A program made the translations under genes and the position numbers. The notes under the pieces were generated by a model, which was not told the DNA's origin, searched no databases, and worked only from the letters and a program-made list of their open reading frames with translations. A stretch of 47,292 bases of DNA from Bordetella parapertussis (GTDB lineage: Bacteria; Pseudomonadota; Gammaproteobacteria; Burkholderiales; Burkholderiaceae_C). The stretch covers positions 1-47,292 of the forward strand of contig CAMCTC010000030.1 of NCBI GenBank assembly GCA_945878355.1. The letters are read 5' to 3'. Positions 1-8,530 of this stretch are shown piece after piece. The first letter of the stretch is position 1; each line of letters begins with the position of its first letter.

Positions 1-812
1 TGGGTGAACAGCGTGCCGCGCGTCAGGTAGAGCGAACCCTTGGCGCCGAGGATGCCGGGTGCGAAAGACGGCACCGGACCCGAGGCGTTGCCAAAACTCG
101 CCAGCAGGCCGAAAGGCCTCAGCACGTTGAGCGAACCCTCGAAAGTGTCCTTGCCGACCGAGTCATAGACCACCTTGACGCCGGCGCCGCCGGTGATCGC
201 CTTGACGCGGGCGACAAAGTCCTCGGTCCGGTAGTTGATCGCGTGCGTCGCGCCGTGCTCGATCGCGAGCTGGCATTTGGCGTCGCTGCCGGCGGTGGCA
301 ATCAGCTGCAGCCCGAGCGCGCGCGCCCATTGGCAAGCGATCAGACCGACGCCGCCGGCCGCTGCGTGGAACAGCACGAAGTCGCCGGCCACCAGGCCTT
401 CGGCCGGCAGCGTCTTCTTCAGCAGGTATTGCGCTGTCAGGCCCTTGAGCATCATCGCCGCGCCGGTTTCGAACGAGATCGCGTCGGGCAGCTTGCACAC
501 GCACTTGGCCGGCATCACCCGGGCCTGGCAGTAGCTGCCGGGCGGGTTGCTGGCGTAAGCCGCGCGGTCGCCGACCCGCAGGTGGGTCACGCCTGCGCCG
601 ACCGCCTCGACAATGCCAGCGCCCTCCATGCCCAGGTTCAAGGGCAGCGGGTTGGCGTACAAGCCGGTGCGCTGGTAGACATCGATGTAGTTCAGGCCGA
701 CCGCATGGTGGCGGATACGGATCTCGCCGGGACCGGGTTCGCCGACGGGCAGGTCGACGAGCTTCATCACTTCGGGTCCGCCGTATTGCTGGATCTGGAT
801 GGCTTGGTTCAT
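1..812 (-). CDS. NADPH:quinone oxidoreductase, zinc-independent MDR family (3' end outside window)
   Basis: Reads from an ATG at 812 off the left edge, giving about 270 codons of a family that usually has about 325, so roughly the last 55 residues are missing. The product starts MNQAIQIQQYGGPEVM, typical of quinone oxidoreductases, with the GroES-like substrate domain first and then a Rossmann NADPH site containing HAAAGGVGLIACQWA. No structural zinc cysteine cluster is evident, which fits the QorA-type rather than the alcohol dehydrogenase branch. It would reduce quinones or related enones in the cytoplasm with NADPH. An AAAGGAG ribosome site lies 8 bases before the ATG, which fixes the start. 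It diverges from the EamA gene at 961. The 148-base space between them contains a small tandem GCCGGGCACTA duplication and nothing else I recognise. Confidence 0.9.
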   Translation of the reverse strand, partial: MNQAIQIQQYGGPEVMKLVDLPVGEPGPGEIRIRHHAVGLNYIDVYQRTGLYANPLPLNLGMEGAGIVEAVGAGVTHLRVGDRAAYASNPPGSYCQARVMPAKCVCKLPDAISFETGAAMMLKGLTAQYLLKKTLPAEGLVAGDFVLFHAAAGGVGLIACQWARALGLQLIATAGSDAKCQLAIEHGATHAINYRTEDFVARVKAITGGAGVKVVYDSVGKDTFEGSLNVLRPFGLLASFGNASGPVPSFAPGILGAKGSLYLTRGTLFT

Positions 813-960
813 GGTCTGGTTCTCCTTTGAGGATGCGAGCCTAACCGTTGGCGATCGACCTTGCCGCGACCGGGCACTAGCCGGGCACTAGCCGGGCTTG
901 CGGCGCAGGCCTGCGCGCAGCAGGCCACAATCGGGGGATGCCTGCGGACCCTGCCTCGCG

Positions 961-1917
961 ATGCAACTGACCCCCAGATTGGCGCTGATGCTCAGCATGC
1001 CGCCGCTGTTGTGGGCCGGCAATGCGGTGGTCGGCCGGCTGGCGATCGGGCAGATCAGCCCGCTCTGGCTCAACGCCAGCCGCTGGGCCTTGGCGCTGGC
1101 CTTGCTGCTGCCCTGGGGCTGGCGCGTGTTTGCCAGCGCCGGGCGACGCGCCGAAATCCGGGCCCGCTGGCGACACCTCGCGCTGCTGGGCCTGCTGGGC
1201 GTGGGCGCTTACAACGCGCTGCAGTACATGGCGCTGCGAACGAGCACGCCACTCAACGTCACGCTGATCGCCGCGAGCCTGCCCGTGTGGATGCTGGCGG
1301 TCGGCGCGCTGTTCTACGGCGAGCGCCCGCGCCGGGCCCAGCTCGTCGGCGCTGCGCTGTCGCTGCTGGGGGTGGCGGTGGTGCTGGCACGCGGCACGCC
1401 AGCCGCGCTGCTGAGCGTGCAGTTCGTGCCGGGCGACCTGATGATGCTGGGGGCGATCTTCTGCTGGTGTGTCTACAGCTGGCAACTGGCGCGGCCGCCC
1501 GCGTCAATGCGCGGCGCGGCGCGGCCTGACTGGCACTGGGCCGAGTTCCTGTGCCTGCAGATCAGCATCGGCCTGCTGTGGGCGACCGCCAGTGCGGGCC
1601 TGGGTGAGTGGATCCAACCGCGTCCCGAGCCAGTGGTCTGGACGCCCTGGTTGGTCGCCGCGCTGGTGTTCGTCGCGGTCGGGCCTTCACTGGTCGCCTA
1701 CCGGCTGTGGGGCCTGGGGGTGGCTGCAGCCGGGCCCGCGGTGGCGGCATTTTTCGGCAACCTCACGCCGCTGTTCGCCGCGCTGTTGTCGGCTGCGCTG
1801 CTGGGTGAATGGCCGCGTCCTTTCCACGGCTTGGCTTTCGCGCTGATCGGCGCCGGCATCCTGGTGTCGTCGCGGCAGGCTCGCGCTCAACCCAGGCCAG
1901 CAGACGCGCCCGGCTGA
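961..1917 (+). CDS. EamA/DMT-family inner-membrane exporter
   Basis: A 318-residue, very hydrophobic protein with the layout of the drug/metabolite transporter superfamily: two tandem EamA repeats of about five membrane helices each. Conserved family features are the N-terminal PLLWAGNAVVGR stretch, and near the end of the first repeat the stretch ATLNVTLIAASLPVWM-like (here TPLNVTLIAASLPVWM). The substrate cannot be read from sequence; characterised relatives export amino acids, metabolites or drugs. The reading frame is open upstream to 898, but the ATG at 961 begins directly at the family's usual N terminus and is preferred. It is the first gene of a close forward run (961-4219): the nitroreductase follows after 15 bases. 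Confidence 0.88.
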   Translation: MQLTPRLALMLSMPPLLWAGNAVVGRLAIGQISPLWLNASRWALALALLLPWGWRVFASAGRRAEIRARWRHLALLGLLGVGAYNALQYMALRTSTPLNVTLIAASLPVWMLAVGALFYGERPRRAQLVGAALSLLGVAVVLARGTPAALLSVQFVPGDLMMLGAIFCWCVYSWQLARPPASMRGAARPDWHWAEFLCLQISIGLLWATASAGLGEWIQPRPEPVVWTPWLVAALVFVAVGPSLVAYRLWGLGVAAAGPAVAAFFGNLTPLFAALLSAALLGEWPRPFHGLAFALIGAGILVSSRQARAQPRPADAPG

Positions 1918-1932
1918 CCGGACGCTATCGCC

Positions 1933-2574
1933 ATGGACCCAGGACCTGACGACCGTCCAGCCGACCTCGCCACGCTGGTGCTGGCGCTGATCGGCACGCG
2001 GCACTCGATCGCGCCCAAGCGGCTGCACACGCCCGGACCGAGCCCAGAACAGTTGCTGCAGATGGTCGAAGCGGCGGCCTGCGCGCCCGACCATCGAGCG
2101 CTGCGGCCCTGGCGCTTGATCCGCATCGCCGACGACCAGCGCGACGCACTGGCCGATCTGTTCGAAGCCTGTTCGCGAGAGCGCGCCGGGGCCGAACAAG
2201 CCCACCCAAGCGCTGCCGACATCGCACGCAGCCGCGACAAGGCCTACCGGGCGCCAAGCTTGCTGCTGGCCGTGCTCAAAGGTTTGCCCGAAGACCCCGA
2301 GGTGCCGATCACCGAGCGCGCGGTGACGCTGGGCGCGGCAATGATGAACCTGCTGCTGGCTGCGCATGGCCTGGGCTTTGGCGCAATGCTGACCAGCGGC
2401 CGTGCGGTGCGCAGCCCGCGTTTTGCCCGCGCGATGGCGCTCGCCGGCGACGAACAGGCGCTGTGCTTCGTCTCGATCGGCAGCGCCGGCGCTGCACCGC
2501 GCAGCAAGCGACCCAGCACGCAAGACTTGCTCAGCGACTGGGCACCCGGTGGGCAAGGCCAAGCTGGCGCCTAG
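1933..2574 (+). CDS. Nitroreductase family flavoprotein (YdjA-like)
   Basis: A 213-residue protein matching small FMN-dependent nitroreductases of the YdjA/TdsD type. After a short N-terminal extension comes the FMN-binding start ALIGTRHSIAPKRL, then the family motif AAACAPDHRALRPWRLI near residues 50-66, and a glycine-rich helix GFGAMLTSGRAV toward the C terminus. The usual length is about 185 residues; the excess is mainly at the N terminus. Relatives reduce nitro or quinone compounds with NAD(P)H, but the physiological substrate is not known. It is packed 15 bases after the EamA gene and 63 bases before a second flavoprotein, so the run looks like one transcription unit. Confidence 0.85.
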   Translation: MDPGPDDRPADLATLVLALIGTRHSIAPKRLHTPGPSPEQLLQMVEAAACAPDHRALRPWRLIRIADDQRDALADLFEACSRERAGAEQAHPSAADIARSRDKAYRAPSLLLAVLKGLPEDPEVPITERAVTLGAAMMNLLLAAHGLGFGAMLTSGRAVRSPRFARAMALAGDEQALCFVSIGSAGAAPRSKRPSTQDLLSDWAPGGQGQAGA

Positions 2575-2637
2575 GCGACTGCCGTCCGGCCAGGCCAAGC
2601 CGACACTGAACCATCCCCTGACCAAGCTGGAACCGCC

Positions 2638-3573
2638 ATGAACCGAGTGCTCGCCGATACCGGCGCCACCTACCCCATCGTGCAAGCGCCGATGGGCTGG
2701 ATCGCCCGCAGCACACTGGCCTCGGCGGTGTCGCGCGCCGGCGGGCTGGGCATCATCGAGACCTCGTCGGGCGAGACCGCCCAGTGCCAGCGCGAGATCA
2801 GCACGATGGTCGCCAGCGGCCTGCCATTCGGCGTCAACCTGCCGATCCGATTCCTGAAGGACGACGCGATGCTGCGCTTCGTCTGCGAGGCGGGCATACG
2901 CTTTGTGACGACCTCGGCCGGCAGTCCGGCCAAATTCATCGCGCCGCTCAAAGCCGCAGGCATCAAGGTTTACCACGCCGTGCCGACGCTGGAGACCGCG
3001 CTCAAATGCGTAGACGCCGGCATCGACGGCTTGGTCGTCGAAGGCAGCGAGGGCGGCGGTTTCAAGAACCCCGAGGAGGTCTCGACGCTGGTGCTGCTGC
3101 AGGCGATCCGTGAGCGCTGCGATGTGCCCTTGATCGCCGCCGGCGGCATCATCGACGGCCGGGGCATGGCCGCGGCCTTCGCCCTTGGCGCTGAAGGCGT
3201 CCAGATGGGCACGCGCTTTGTCGCCAGCGCCGAAAGCCCGGTGCACGCGCATTACAAGGCTGCGATCGTCGCCGCCGAAGCCACCGGCACCTGGGTGCTC
3301 AACACCAAGTCCACGCCCTGCATCCGCGCACTCAAGACGGCCTTCACGAAGACGATCCACGAGGCCGGCTTGATGTCCGCCGACACCTTCAAGGGGATCC
3401 AGCAGGTCTACTTCGGCGGCGACATGGACGCCGCGCCGGCGCTGGCAGGCCAGTCGGTCGGGCTGATCCACGGCGTCAAGACCGTCCAGGAAATCATCGA
3501 CGAGACCGTCGCCGAGTTCCACGCCATCGGCCGACGTCTAGGCGCGATGGCCACAGCGACCCGTTTCGGCTGA
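2638..3573 (+). CDS. Nitronate monooxygenase/NPD-type FMN oxidoreductase, active-site His missing
   Basis: A 311-residue TIM-barrel flavoprotein of the 2-nitropropane dioxygenase/FabK family. Seen in order: the N-terminal IVQAPMGWIA strand, the SRAGGLGIIE turn, VEGSEGGGF at about residues 135-145, and the FMN-phosphate site AAGGIIDGRGMAAAFALGA followed by GVQMGTRF. In characterised nitronate monooxygenases the EGSEGGG-like segment continues as GGHxG with a catalytic histidine. Here phenylalanine stands at that place, so nitronate oxidation by the usual mechanism is doubtful. It may act on another substrate, such as an enoyl-thioester. It belongs to the forward run that starts at 961 and is followed 28 bases later by the histidine phosphatase. 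Confidence 0.85.
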   Translation: MNRVLADTGATYPIVQAPMGWIARSTLASAVSRAGGLGIIETSSGETAQCQREISTMVASGLPFGVNLPIRFLKDDAMLRFVCEAGIRFVTTSAGSPAKFIAPLKAAGIKVYHAVPTLETALKCVDAGIDGLVVEGSEGGGFKNPEEVSTLVLLQAIRERCDVPLIAAGGIIDGRGMAAAFALGAEGVQMGTRFVASAESPVHAHYKAAIVAAEATGTWVLNTKSTPCIRALKTAFTKTIHEAGLMSADTFKGIQQVYFGGDMDAAPALAGQSVGLIHGVKTVQEIIDETVAEFHAIGRRLGAMATATRFG

Positions 3574-3601
3574 CACCCTTCTTCAAGGACTTGAACTCAC
3601 C

Positions 3602-4219
3602 ATGAGCCTGCTGATCATCCGCCACGGCGAAACCCCGCTCAACGTCGCTCGGGTGTTGCAACCCGCCGCCACGCCGCTGTCAGAACGCGGCCAGGCCCAG
3701 GCCCAGGCTTTGGCGATTCAGCTCAAGAGCGCCGGTCTGGCGGCAATCCTGAGCAGCGACCTGCCACGTGCGCTGCAAACCGCACAGGCAATTGGACGCG
3801 CCTGCGGGCTGCCTGTGCTGACCACGCCGCTGCTGCACGAGCGCAATTTCGGCGACCTGCGCGGCCTGGCCTACGACACGCTGGACCACGACCCGCTGAC
3901 TGCCGAAGGCGCACCCTCGGGCGGTGAATCACAGGCTGAATTCCGTCAGCGCTGCGCCGCAGCCTGGGCGCTGTTGCGCGAGCACCAGGCCACTGCCGGC
4001 GGGCCGCTGGCGGTGGTCACCCATGGCTTGGTGATCCGCGAATGGCTGTGGCGCGGCCCACTGCTGCTGCCCGACGGCATGGCACCGCCCGACCATCTGG
4101 CCAACACCTCGTTGACCATGGCCAGCGCAGCGCCGCCACACCGGGTCAGCAAGCTCAACAGCACCGACCACCTGGACGGCAGTTCGGCCGAGGACAGCAA
4201 GAGCCTGTCGGGCGGCTGA
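3602..4219 (+). CDS. Histidine phosphatase family protein (phosphoglycerate-mutase-like)
   Basis: A 205-residue member of the two-histidine phosphatase superfamily. The phospho-acceptor motif LIIRHGETPLN sits at residues 4-14. The second arginine is in SDLPRALQTA, the acid/base glutamate in LLHERNFGDLRG, and the second catalytic histidine in VVTHGLVIREW, so the catalytic set is complete. Its substrate is not predictable; family members dephosphorylate sugars, nucleotides, cobalamin precursors or proteins. The gene ends the forward run from 961 and converges on psd, with 16 bases between the stop codons. No clear rho-independent terminator is visible in that gap. Confidence 0.9.
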   Translation: MSLLIIRHGETPLNVARVLQPAATPLSERGQAQAQALAIQLKSAGLAAILSSDLPRALQTAQAIGRACGLPVLTTPLLHERNFGDLRGLAYDTLDHDPLTAEGAPSGGESQAEFRQRCAAAWALLREHQATAGGPLAVVTHGLVIREWLWRGPLLLPDGMAPPDHLANTSLTMASAAPPHRVSKLNSTDHLDGSSAEDSKSLSGG

Positions 4220-4235
4220 GCCGCCAAGGTCGAGC

Positions 4236-5126
4236 TCAGGGCCGACGCTGGGCCATCGCCTGGCCCAGGCGGATCGGGCCGCCGGCAGCCCAGGTCGGGT
4301 CGAACGCCAGCCCAGCATCGTTCGGAAACAGCATCACCACGGTCGAGCCGAGCAAGAAGCGGCCCATCTCAGCGCCCTGCGCCAGTGCGACCGGCGGCAA
4401 GCGATCGTCGTAGCGCCATTCGCGCAGCAGTCCCGGGCGCGGCGGGTTGACTGCCCCGTGCCAGACCGTGGCCATGCTGCCGACGATTGTTGCGCCCACC
4501 AGCACCAGCGCGAATGGCCGACCCTGGGCGTCGTCGAAAAGGCAGACCACCCGCTCGTTGCGCGCAAACAGTCCCGGCACGCCGCGTGCGGTGCTTGGAT
4601 TGACCGAGAACAGCGCGCCTGGCACATGCAGCATCCGCCGCAGCGTGCCGGCGCAAGGCATGTGGATGCGGTGGTAATCGCGCGGGCTGAGATACAGCGT
4701 GGCAAAGCTGCCATCGTCGAAGGGCGCGGCCAGCGCGGCGTCGCCACCCAGCAGCGCGGTGCTGCTGTAGCGGTGACCCTTGGCCTGAAAGATCTGGTCG
4801 CGCTCAATGCGACCGAATTGGCTGATCGCACCGTCGACCGGGCAAATCCAGTCGGCGGCAGCCAACGGCCTGGCTCCGGGGCGCAGCGCGCGGGTGAAGA
4901 AGTCGTTGAAACTGGCGTAGGCTTCGATACGTGGTTCGGCAGCTTCGGCCATATCGACACCGTAGCGGCCGACAAACCAGCGTATCAAGCCGGTGCTGAT
5001 CGCCCCGCCGCGCCAGCGCGCGACAACACCGGCGAATCGAGTCAGGGCCTGCTGGGGCAGCAGGTATTGCGGCAGGACTGCGAGGCGGTCGGACAAGGCA
5101 AGAACCGTTGAGAGCTTCTGGGCCAC
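4236..5126 (-). CDS. psd: Phosphatidylserine decarboxylase proenzyme
   Basis: Makes phosphatidylethanolamine from phosphatidylserine at the inner membrane. The 296-residue proenzyme carries the family landmarks: AKGHRYSSTALLGGD, the catalytic region YLSPRDYHRIHMPC, FSVNPSTARGVPGLFARNER and VGATIVGSMATVWHG. The LGST self-cleavage motif lies at residues 259-262; cleavage between Gly and Ser would give a small alpha chain with an N-terminal pyruvoyl group. The length and alignment fit the E. coli-type enzyme without its C-terminal tail. The frame begins with GTG at 5126, and no better start is seen upstream. It follows the EamA gene at 5157 on the same strand with 30 bases between. No pssA gene for phosphatidylserine synthase is in the window. 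Confidence 0.96.
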   Translation of the reverse strand: MAQKLSTVLALSDRLAVLPQYLLPQQALTRFAGVVARWRGGAISTGLIRWFVGRYGVDMAEAAEPRIEAYASFNDFFTRALRPGARPLAAADWICPVDGAISQFGRIERDQIFQAKGHRYSSTALLGGDAALAAPFDDGSFATLYLSPRDYHRIHMPCAGTLRRMLHVPGALFSVNPSTARGVPGLFARNERVVCLFDDAQGRPFALVLVGATIVGSMATVWHGAVNPPRPGLLREWRYDDRLPPVALAQGAEMGRFLLGSTVVMLFPNDAGLAFDPTWAAGGPIRLGQAMAQRRP

Positions 5127-5156
5127 CAGTGTATCGGCGACCCCAGGGGACCGACC

Positions 5157-6104
5157 TTATTTGGCGCGACCCAGCAGCATCACGCCAAGCACCACGCAGA
5201 TCGACCCCGCGGCGACCCAAGCGGTGAAGGGCTCGCCCAGGATCAACACGCCGAGCACGATCGTCGACACCGGCCCGACCATGCCGTATTGCGCGGTGCG
5301 GCCCGGGCCGATGCGCTCGATCGCGCGCATCACCAGCCACACCGGCAGCACGGTGCAGACCGTGCCGTTGATCAGCGACAGCCAAGCCAATGGCGGTGCA
5401 AGCTGCGCCAGACCGCCGATCGGTCGAAGCAGCGCGAACTGCGCCAGGCACAGCAGACTCGCCACGCTGCTGGCCCAGCCGGTCAGGCGCAACGAGCCGA
5501 TGCGCTTGACAGCCTCGCCGCTGTAGAGCAAGTAAGTGGCATAGCTCAGCGTGCTGGCCAGCACCAGACCGGCGCCCAGCGCGACCCGAGAGCCTCCCAG
5601 CTGCAGCTCATGGCCGAACACCAGCAGCAGCCCGCCGTAGCCCACCGCCATCGAGACCCATTGCCGGGCGCTGGCGCGCCGTCCATAGATCGCCCAGGAC
5701 AGCAACAGCACGACCGCCGGCGTGAGGTACAGGATCAGCCGCTCCAGGCTGGCTGTGACGTACTGCAGGCCAAGGAAGTCGAGGTAGCTCGACAGGTAAT
5801 AGCCCGTGAAACCCAGCGCCGCGGCGATCGACCGGTCGCGCCAGCCCAGCGCCGGCAGGTGGCGACCGGCCCACCAGGCCATCAGCAGGAAGAACGGCAG
5901 TGCCACCGCCATCCGCAGCATGATCACGGTCACCGCGTCCGCGCCATGCTGGTAAGCCAGCTTGACGATGATCGCTTTGCCGGAAAACGCCACAGCACCG
6001 ACCATTGCCAGCCATGGGCCGGCCGACAGGCCGGCAGCCTCGTCAGCCGCGAGCTCGGGTTGATGCTTGGTGGGCGTGTTGGTCGGTGCGGGCATCGAGC
6101 TCAC
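5157..6104 (-). CDS. EamA/DMT-family inner-membrane exporter
   Basis: A second drug/metabolite-type permease (about 315 residues), not closely similar to the one at 961. A hydrophilic N-terminal stretch of about 30 residues precedes ten predicted membrane helices in two repeats. Recognisable segments are GAVAFSGKAIIVKLAY, SSYLDFLGLQYVTASLERLILY (family EamA signature region at the end of repeat 1) and, in repeat 2, GPVSTIVLGVLILGEPFT. The frame starts with GTG at 6104; an ATG at 6095 three codons later is equally possible, as neither has a strong ribosome site. It may be cotranscribed with psd, which begins 30 bases downstream. The substrate is unknown. Confidence 0.88.
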   Translation of the reverse strand: MSSMPAPTNTPTKHQPELAADEAAGLSAGPWLAMVGAVAFSGKAIIVKLAYQHGADAVTVIMLRMAVALPFFLLMAWWAGRHLPALGWRDRSIAAALGFTGYYLSSYLDFLGLQYVTASLERLILYLTPAVVLLLSWAIYGRRASARQWVSMAVGYGGLLLVFGHELQLGGSRVALGAGLVLASTLSYATYLLYSGEAVKRIGSLRLTGWASSVASLLCLAQFALLRPIGGLAQLAPPLAWLSLINGTVCTVLPVWLVMRAIERIGPGRTAQYGMVGPVSTIVLGVLILGEPFTAWVAAGSICVVLGVMLLGRAK

Positions 6105-6155
6105 TCAGAAGACAGTCGGTGCAACAGCGGTCGACCTGACCTATGTACGGACGCG

Positions 6156-6181
6156 AAAAAAATGGCCCCTCGCGGGGCCAT
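6156..6181 (-). terminator. Rho-independent terminator after tctA
   Basis: On the reverse strand ATGGCCCC and GGGGCCAT form a perfect 8-bp stem around a 4-base loop, followed by seven T residues. It lies about 30 bases past the tctA stop codon and should end the tctB-tctA transcript. Confidence 0.9.
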
Positions 6182-6210
6182 CGAATTCAGCGCGTCAACA
6201 CGTCCTTGGT

Positions 6211-7725
6211 TCAGCCTTCTTCCTTGAACGCTACTTCACGCTTGGACTTGATCGACGGCAGCATCACCACGACGATCATCAGCACCGAAGCCAGCAACAG
6301 CCCGCCCGACAGCGGCCGGGTCGCGAAGGTGGTCCAGTCACCGCGCGACAACAGCAGCGCGCGCCTCAGGTTCTCCTCCATCATCGGCCCCAGGATGAAT
6401 CCCAGCAGCAAAGGTGCAGGCTCGCATCCCAGCTTGTAGAAGCCGTAACCCACCAGCGTGAACAACGCTGTCATGTAGACGTCGAAGGAGCTGTTGTTCA
6501 AGGTGTAGCAACCGATCGAGCAGAACACCACGATGGCAGGGAACAAGAAACGGTAGGGCACCGTCAGCAGCTTGATCCAGATACCGATCAGCGGCAGATT
6601 CAAGATCACCAGCATCGCGTTGCCCACCCACATCGAAGCGATCAGGCCCCAGAACAGCTGCGGGTTGCTCGTCATCACCTGCGGGCCAGGCTGGATACCC
6701 TTGATCGTCATCGCACCCACCATCAACGCCATCACGGCGTTGGGCGGTATGCCCAGCGTGAGCATCGGGATGAAGCTGGTCTGCGCGCCGGCGTTGTTGG
6801 CCGACTCGGGGCCGGCCACACCGCGAATGTTGCCTTGGCCGAAAGGCACCTCACCCGGGCGGCCCTTCAGCTTCTTCTCGAGCGTGTAGGCGGCAAACGA
6901 AGACAGCAAGGCACCCCCACCCGGCAACACGCCGAGCAGCGAACCCAGTGCAGTGCCGCGCAGCACGGCCGGCGCAGCATCCTTGAAGTCCTGCAGCGTC
7001 GGCCAAAGACCTTTGACGTCCTTGGTGAAGACTTCACGATGTTCCGCAGGCCGGCCGAGGTTGCTGATGATCTCGCCGAAGCCGAAGATGCCCATCGCGA
7101 TCACGACGAAACCGATGCCGTCGGTCAGTTCAGGGACGTCAAAGCTGTAGCGGGGCACGCCAGAGATCACATCGGTGTTGATCTGGCCCATCAGCAGGCC
7201 GAGCAGGATCATCGCGATCGCCTTGACCAAAGAGCCCGAAGCCAGTACGACCGCGCCGATCAAGCCCAGCACCATCAGCGAAAAGTACTCGGCTGGGCCG
7301 AACTTGAAAGCCAGTTCGGTCAGCGGCGGTGCGAAAGCAGCGATGATGATGGTGCCGACGCAGCCCGCGAAAAACGAGCCCAGGCCGGCAGCGGCCAGTG
7401 CGGGTCCGGCGCGGCCTTTGCGGGCCATCGCGTAGCCGTCGATCGCGGTGACCACCGAGCTCGATTCACCCGGCACGTTGATCAAGATCGCGGTGGTCGA
7501 ACCGCCGTACTGCGCACCGTAATAGATGCCGGCGAGCATGATCAGCGCCGGTGTGGCGTCGAGTGCATAAATCGACGGCAGCAGCATCGCGATCGTGGCC
7601 ACCGGCCCCAGGCCGGGCAGCACGCCGATCAGCGTGCCGAGCACCGTGCCGAAAAAAGCATAAGCCAGGTTTTGCGCCGTGAACGCGACGCCGAAACCCA
7701 GCATCAGGTTGTTGATCAAATCCAT
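6211..7725 (-). CDS. tctA: Tripartite tricarboxylate transporter large permease TctA
   Basis: A 504-residue polytopic membrane protein of the TctA family, with about twelve helices. The N-terminal half has the family glycine/proline motifs GVLPGLGPVATIAMLLP and GIYYGAQYGGSTTAILI followed by NVPGESSSVVTAIDGYAMA. A second, related set occurs near residue 250 (GVLPGGGALLSSFAAY) and residue 310 (FIPMLTLGIPPNAVMALM). TctA is the main permease of secondary carboxylate importers that depend on a periplasmic receptor. It follows tctB with a 10-base gap containing a GGAG ribosome site. No tctC receptor gene adjoins the pair; the only receptor in the window is about 5 kb away at 13271-14284 in a different unit. 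Confidence 0.95.
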   Translation of the reverse strand: MDLINNLMLGFGVAFTAQNLAYAFFGTVLGTLIGVLPGLGPVATIAMLLPSIYALDATPALIMLAGIYYGAQYGGSTTAILINVPGESSSVVTAIDGYAMARKGRAGPALAAAGLGSFFAGCVGTIIIAAFAPPLTELAFKFGPAEYFSLMVLGLIGAVVLASGSLVKAIAMILLGLLMGQINTDVISGVPRYSFDVPELTDGIGFVVIAMGIFGFGEIISNLGRPAEHREVFTKDVKGLWPTLQDFKDAAPAVLRGTALGSLLGVLPGGGALLSSFAAYTLEKKLKGRPGEVPFGQGNIRGVAGPESANNAGAQTSFIPMLTLGIPPNAVMALMVGAMTIKGIQPGPQVMTSNPQLFWGLIASMWVGNAMLVILNLPLIGIWIKLLTVPYRFLFPAIVVFCSIGCYTLNNSSFDVYMTALFTLVGYGFYKLGCEPAPLLLGFILGPMMEENLRRALLLSRGDWTTFATRPLSGGLLLASVLMIVVVMLPSIKSKREVAFKEEG

Positions 7726-7735
7726 GTAACTCTCC

Positions 7736-8200
7736 TCAACCGGTGATGAACTTCGGCCAGACCGGGATCACCAGGTTGAGACCTTTGATGAAGATGAGCC
7801 AGGACCCGACGGTGAGCACCACGCAGTTGAAAAACACTTCCTTCCAACGGAATTCGTCACCTGCCATGCTGGCCATCACGATCATGATCGGCAGCGCCAA
7901 CACCATGCCCAGCCGTGGCAGCGTGAAGGCAAACAAACCCACCGCAGCCATGATCGTGATCAGCGGCTTCCAGGCCCAGGCGCCGATCGGATCACCATCC
8001 TCGGTCTCGACCACCAAGGCTTTGAACAGCACGATGCCGCCCAGGGCCGCCATCAAAAAGCCCAAACCGAGCGGGAAAAATCCCGGCCCAGGTCGGGCCG
8101 AAGAGCCAAAGCTGTAGCTCGTGGCGCCCCAGGCAAAACCGATGCCTATGACCACGAACATCAACCCCGACCAGAAATCCTTCTGGCTCTTGATCTTCAC
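7736..8200 (-). CDS. tctB: Tripartite tricarboxylate transporter small permease TctB
   Basis: A 154-residue membrane protein with four predicted helices, typical of the TctB subunit: the start MKIKSQKDFWSGLMFVVIG, then the motif SSARPGPGFFPLGLG, and a C-terminal helix after EFRWKEVFFNCVVLTVG. I chose the GTG at 8200 because a GGAG site lies 7 bases before it and the family's N terminus begins exactly there; the longer open frame to 8332 adds residues with no family resemblance. TctB partners TctA at the inner membrane. The pair would import a di- or tricarboxylate driven by an ion gradient. A perfect FNR-type box lies 160 bases upstream, in the space shared with the divergent protease gene. 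Confidence 0.92.
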   Translation of the reverse strand: MKIKSQKDFWSGLMFVVIGIGFAWGATSYSFGSSARPGPGFFPLGLGFLMAALGGIVLFKALVVETEDGDPIGAWAWKPLITIMAAVGLFAFTLPRLGMVLALPIMIVMASMAGDEFRWKEVFFNCVVLTVGSWLIFIKGLNLVIPVWPKFITG

Positions 8201-8530
8201 TGCATGTCTCCTCGACGTTCGAACACGGCCCGATTCTAGAGAGTCTGCCTCGCCATGAACGGTGTGGTTTCCACGTAAGGATGCACCCCTAGCCACGACT
8301 CGACCCGCAGCGAGCCCAGTGAGCAGACACAAACCCTGTCGACAAGCCCCAGGCCTTGCTTGATGAACATCAAGTCCCTACCGCACGTGGCGATCCACCA
8401 TCGACCGCCTGCCGCCATTGCCGAGCTTTGACGGCCGACAGCGCTTCGCTCGTGGGCGCTTGCCCAGCATCAGCCCCGCGCGGGCGGGGTCTGGACCATC
8501 GAGCGCCACGGTTCCCTGGAGTTCTTCCGC
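8201..8530. other. Divergent intergenic region between tctB and the RTX protease
   Basis: 330 bases without a supported gene. It holds the tctB ribosome site near 8205, the perfect FNR-type dyad at 8360-8373, and a GC hairpin CCCCGC-GCGG-GCGGGG at about 8475-8490 ahead of the protease start. Short open frames are present but show no recognisable product or ribosome site. Confidence 0.6.
8360..8373. promoter_or_regulatory. Perfect FNR/Dnr-type binding box
   Basis: TTGATGAACATCAA matches the FNR consensus TTGAT-N4-ATCAA in all ten defined positions. It lies almost midway between two divergent genes, about 160 bases from the tctB GTG and 158 bases from the protease ATG. Either gene could be controlled by oxygen or nitric oxide through a Crp/Fnr-family protein. 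No well-placed promoter hexamers could be assigned with confidence, so the direction of control is open. Confidence 0.6.

Noticed and set aside
1687..3522. 611-codon reverse open frame opposite the exporter, nitroreductase and flavoprotein genes
   Set aside because: Covers three recognisable forward genes and encodes no recognisable domain.
6067..7746. Long forward open frame opposite tctA
   Set aside because: It is a shadow on the antisense strand of a clear TctA gene; its product is Gln/His/Arg-rich with no family resemblance, as expected from GC-rich codon bias.
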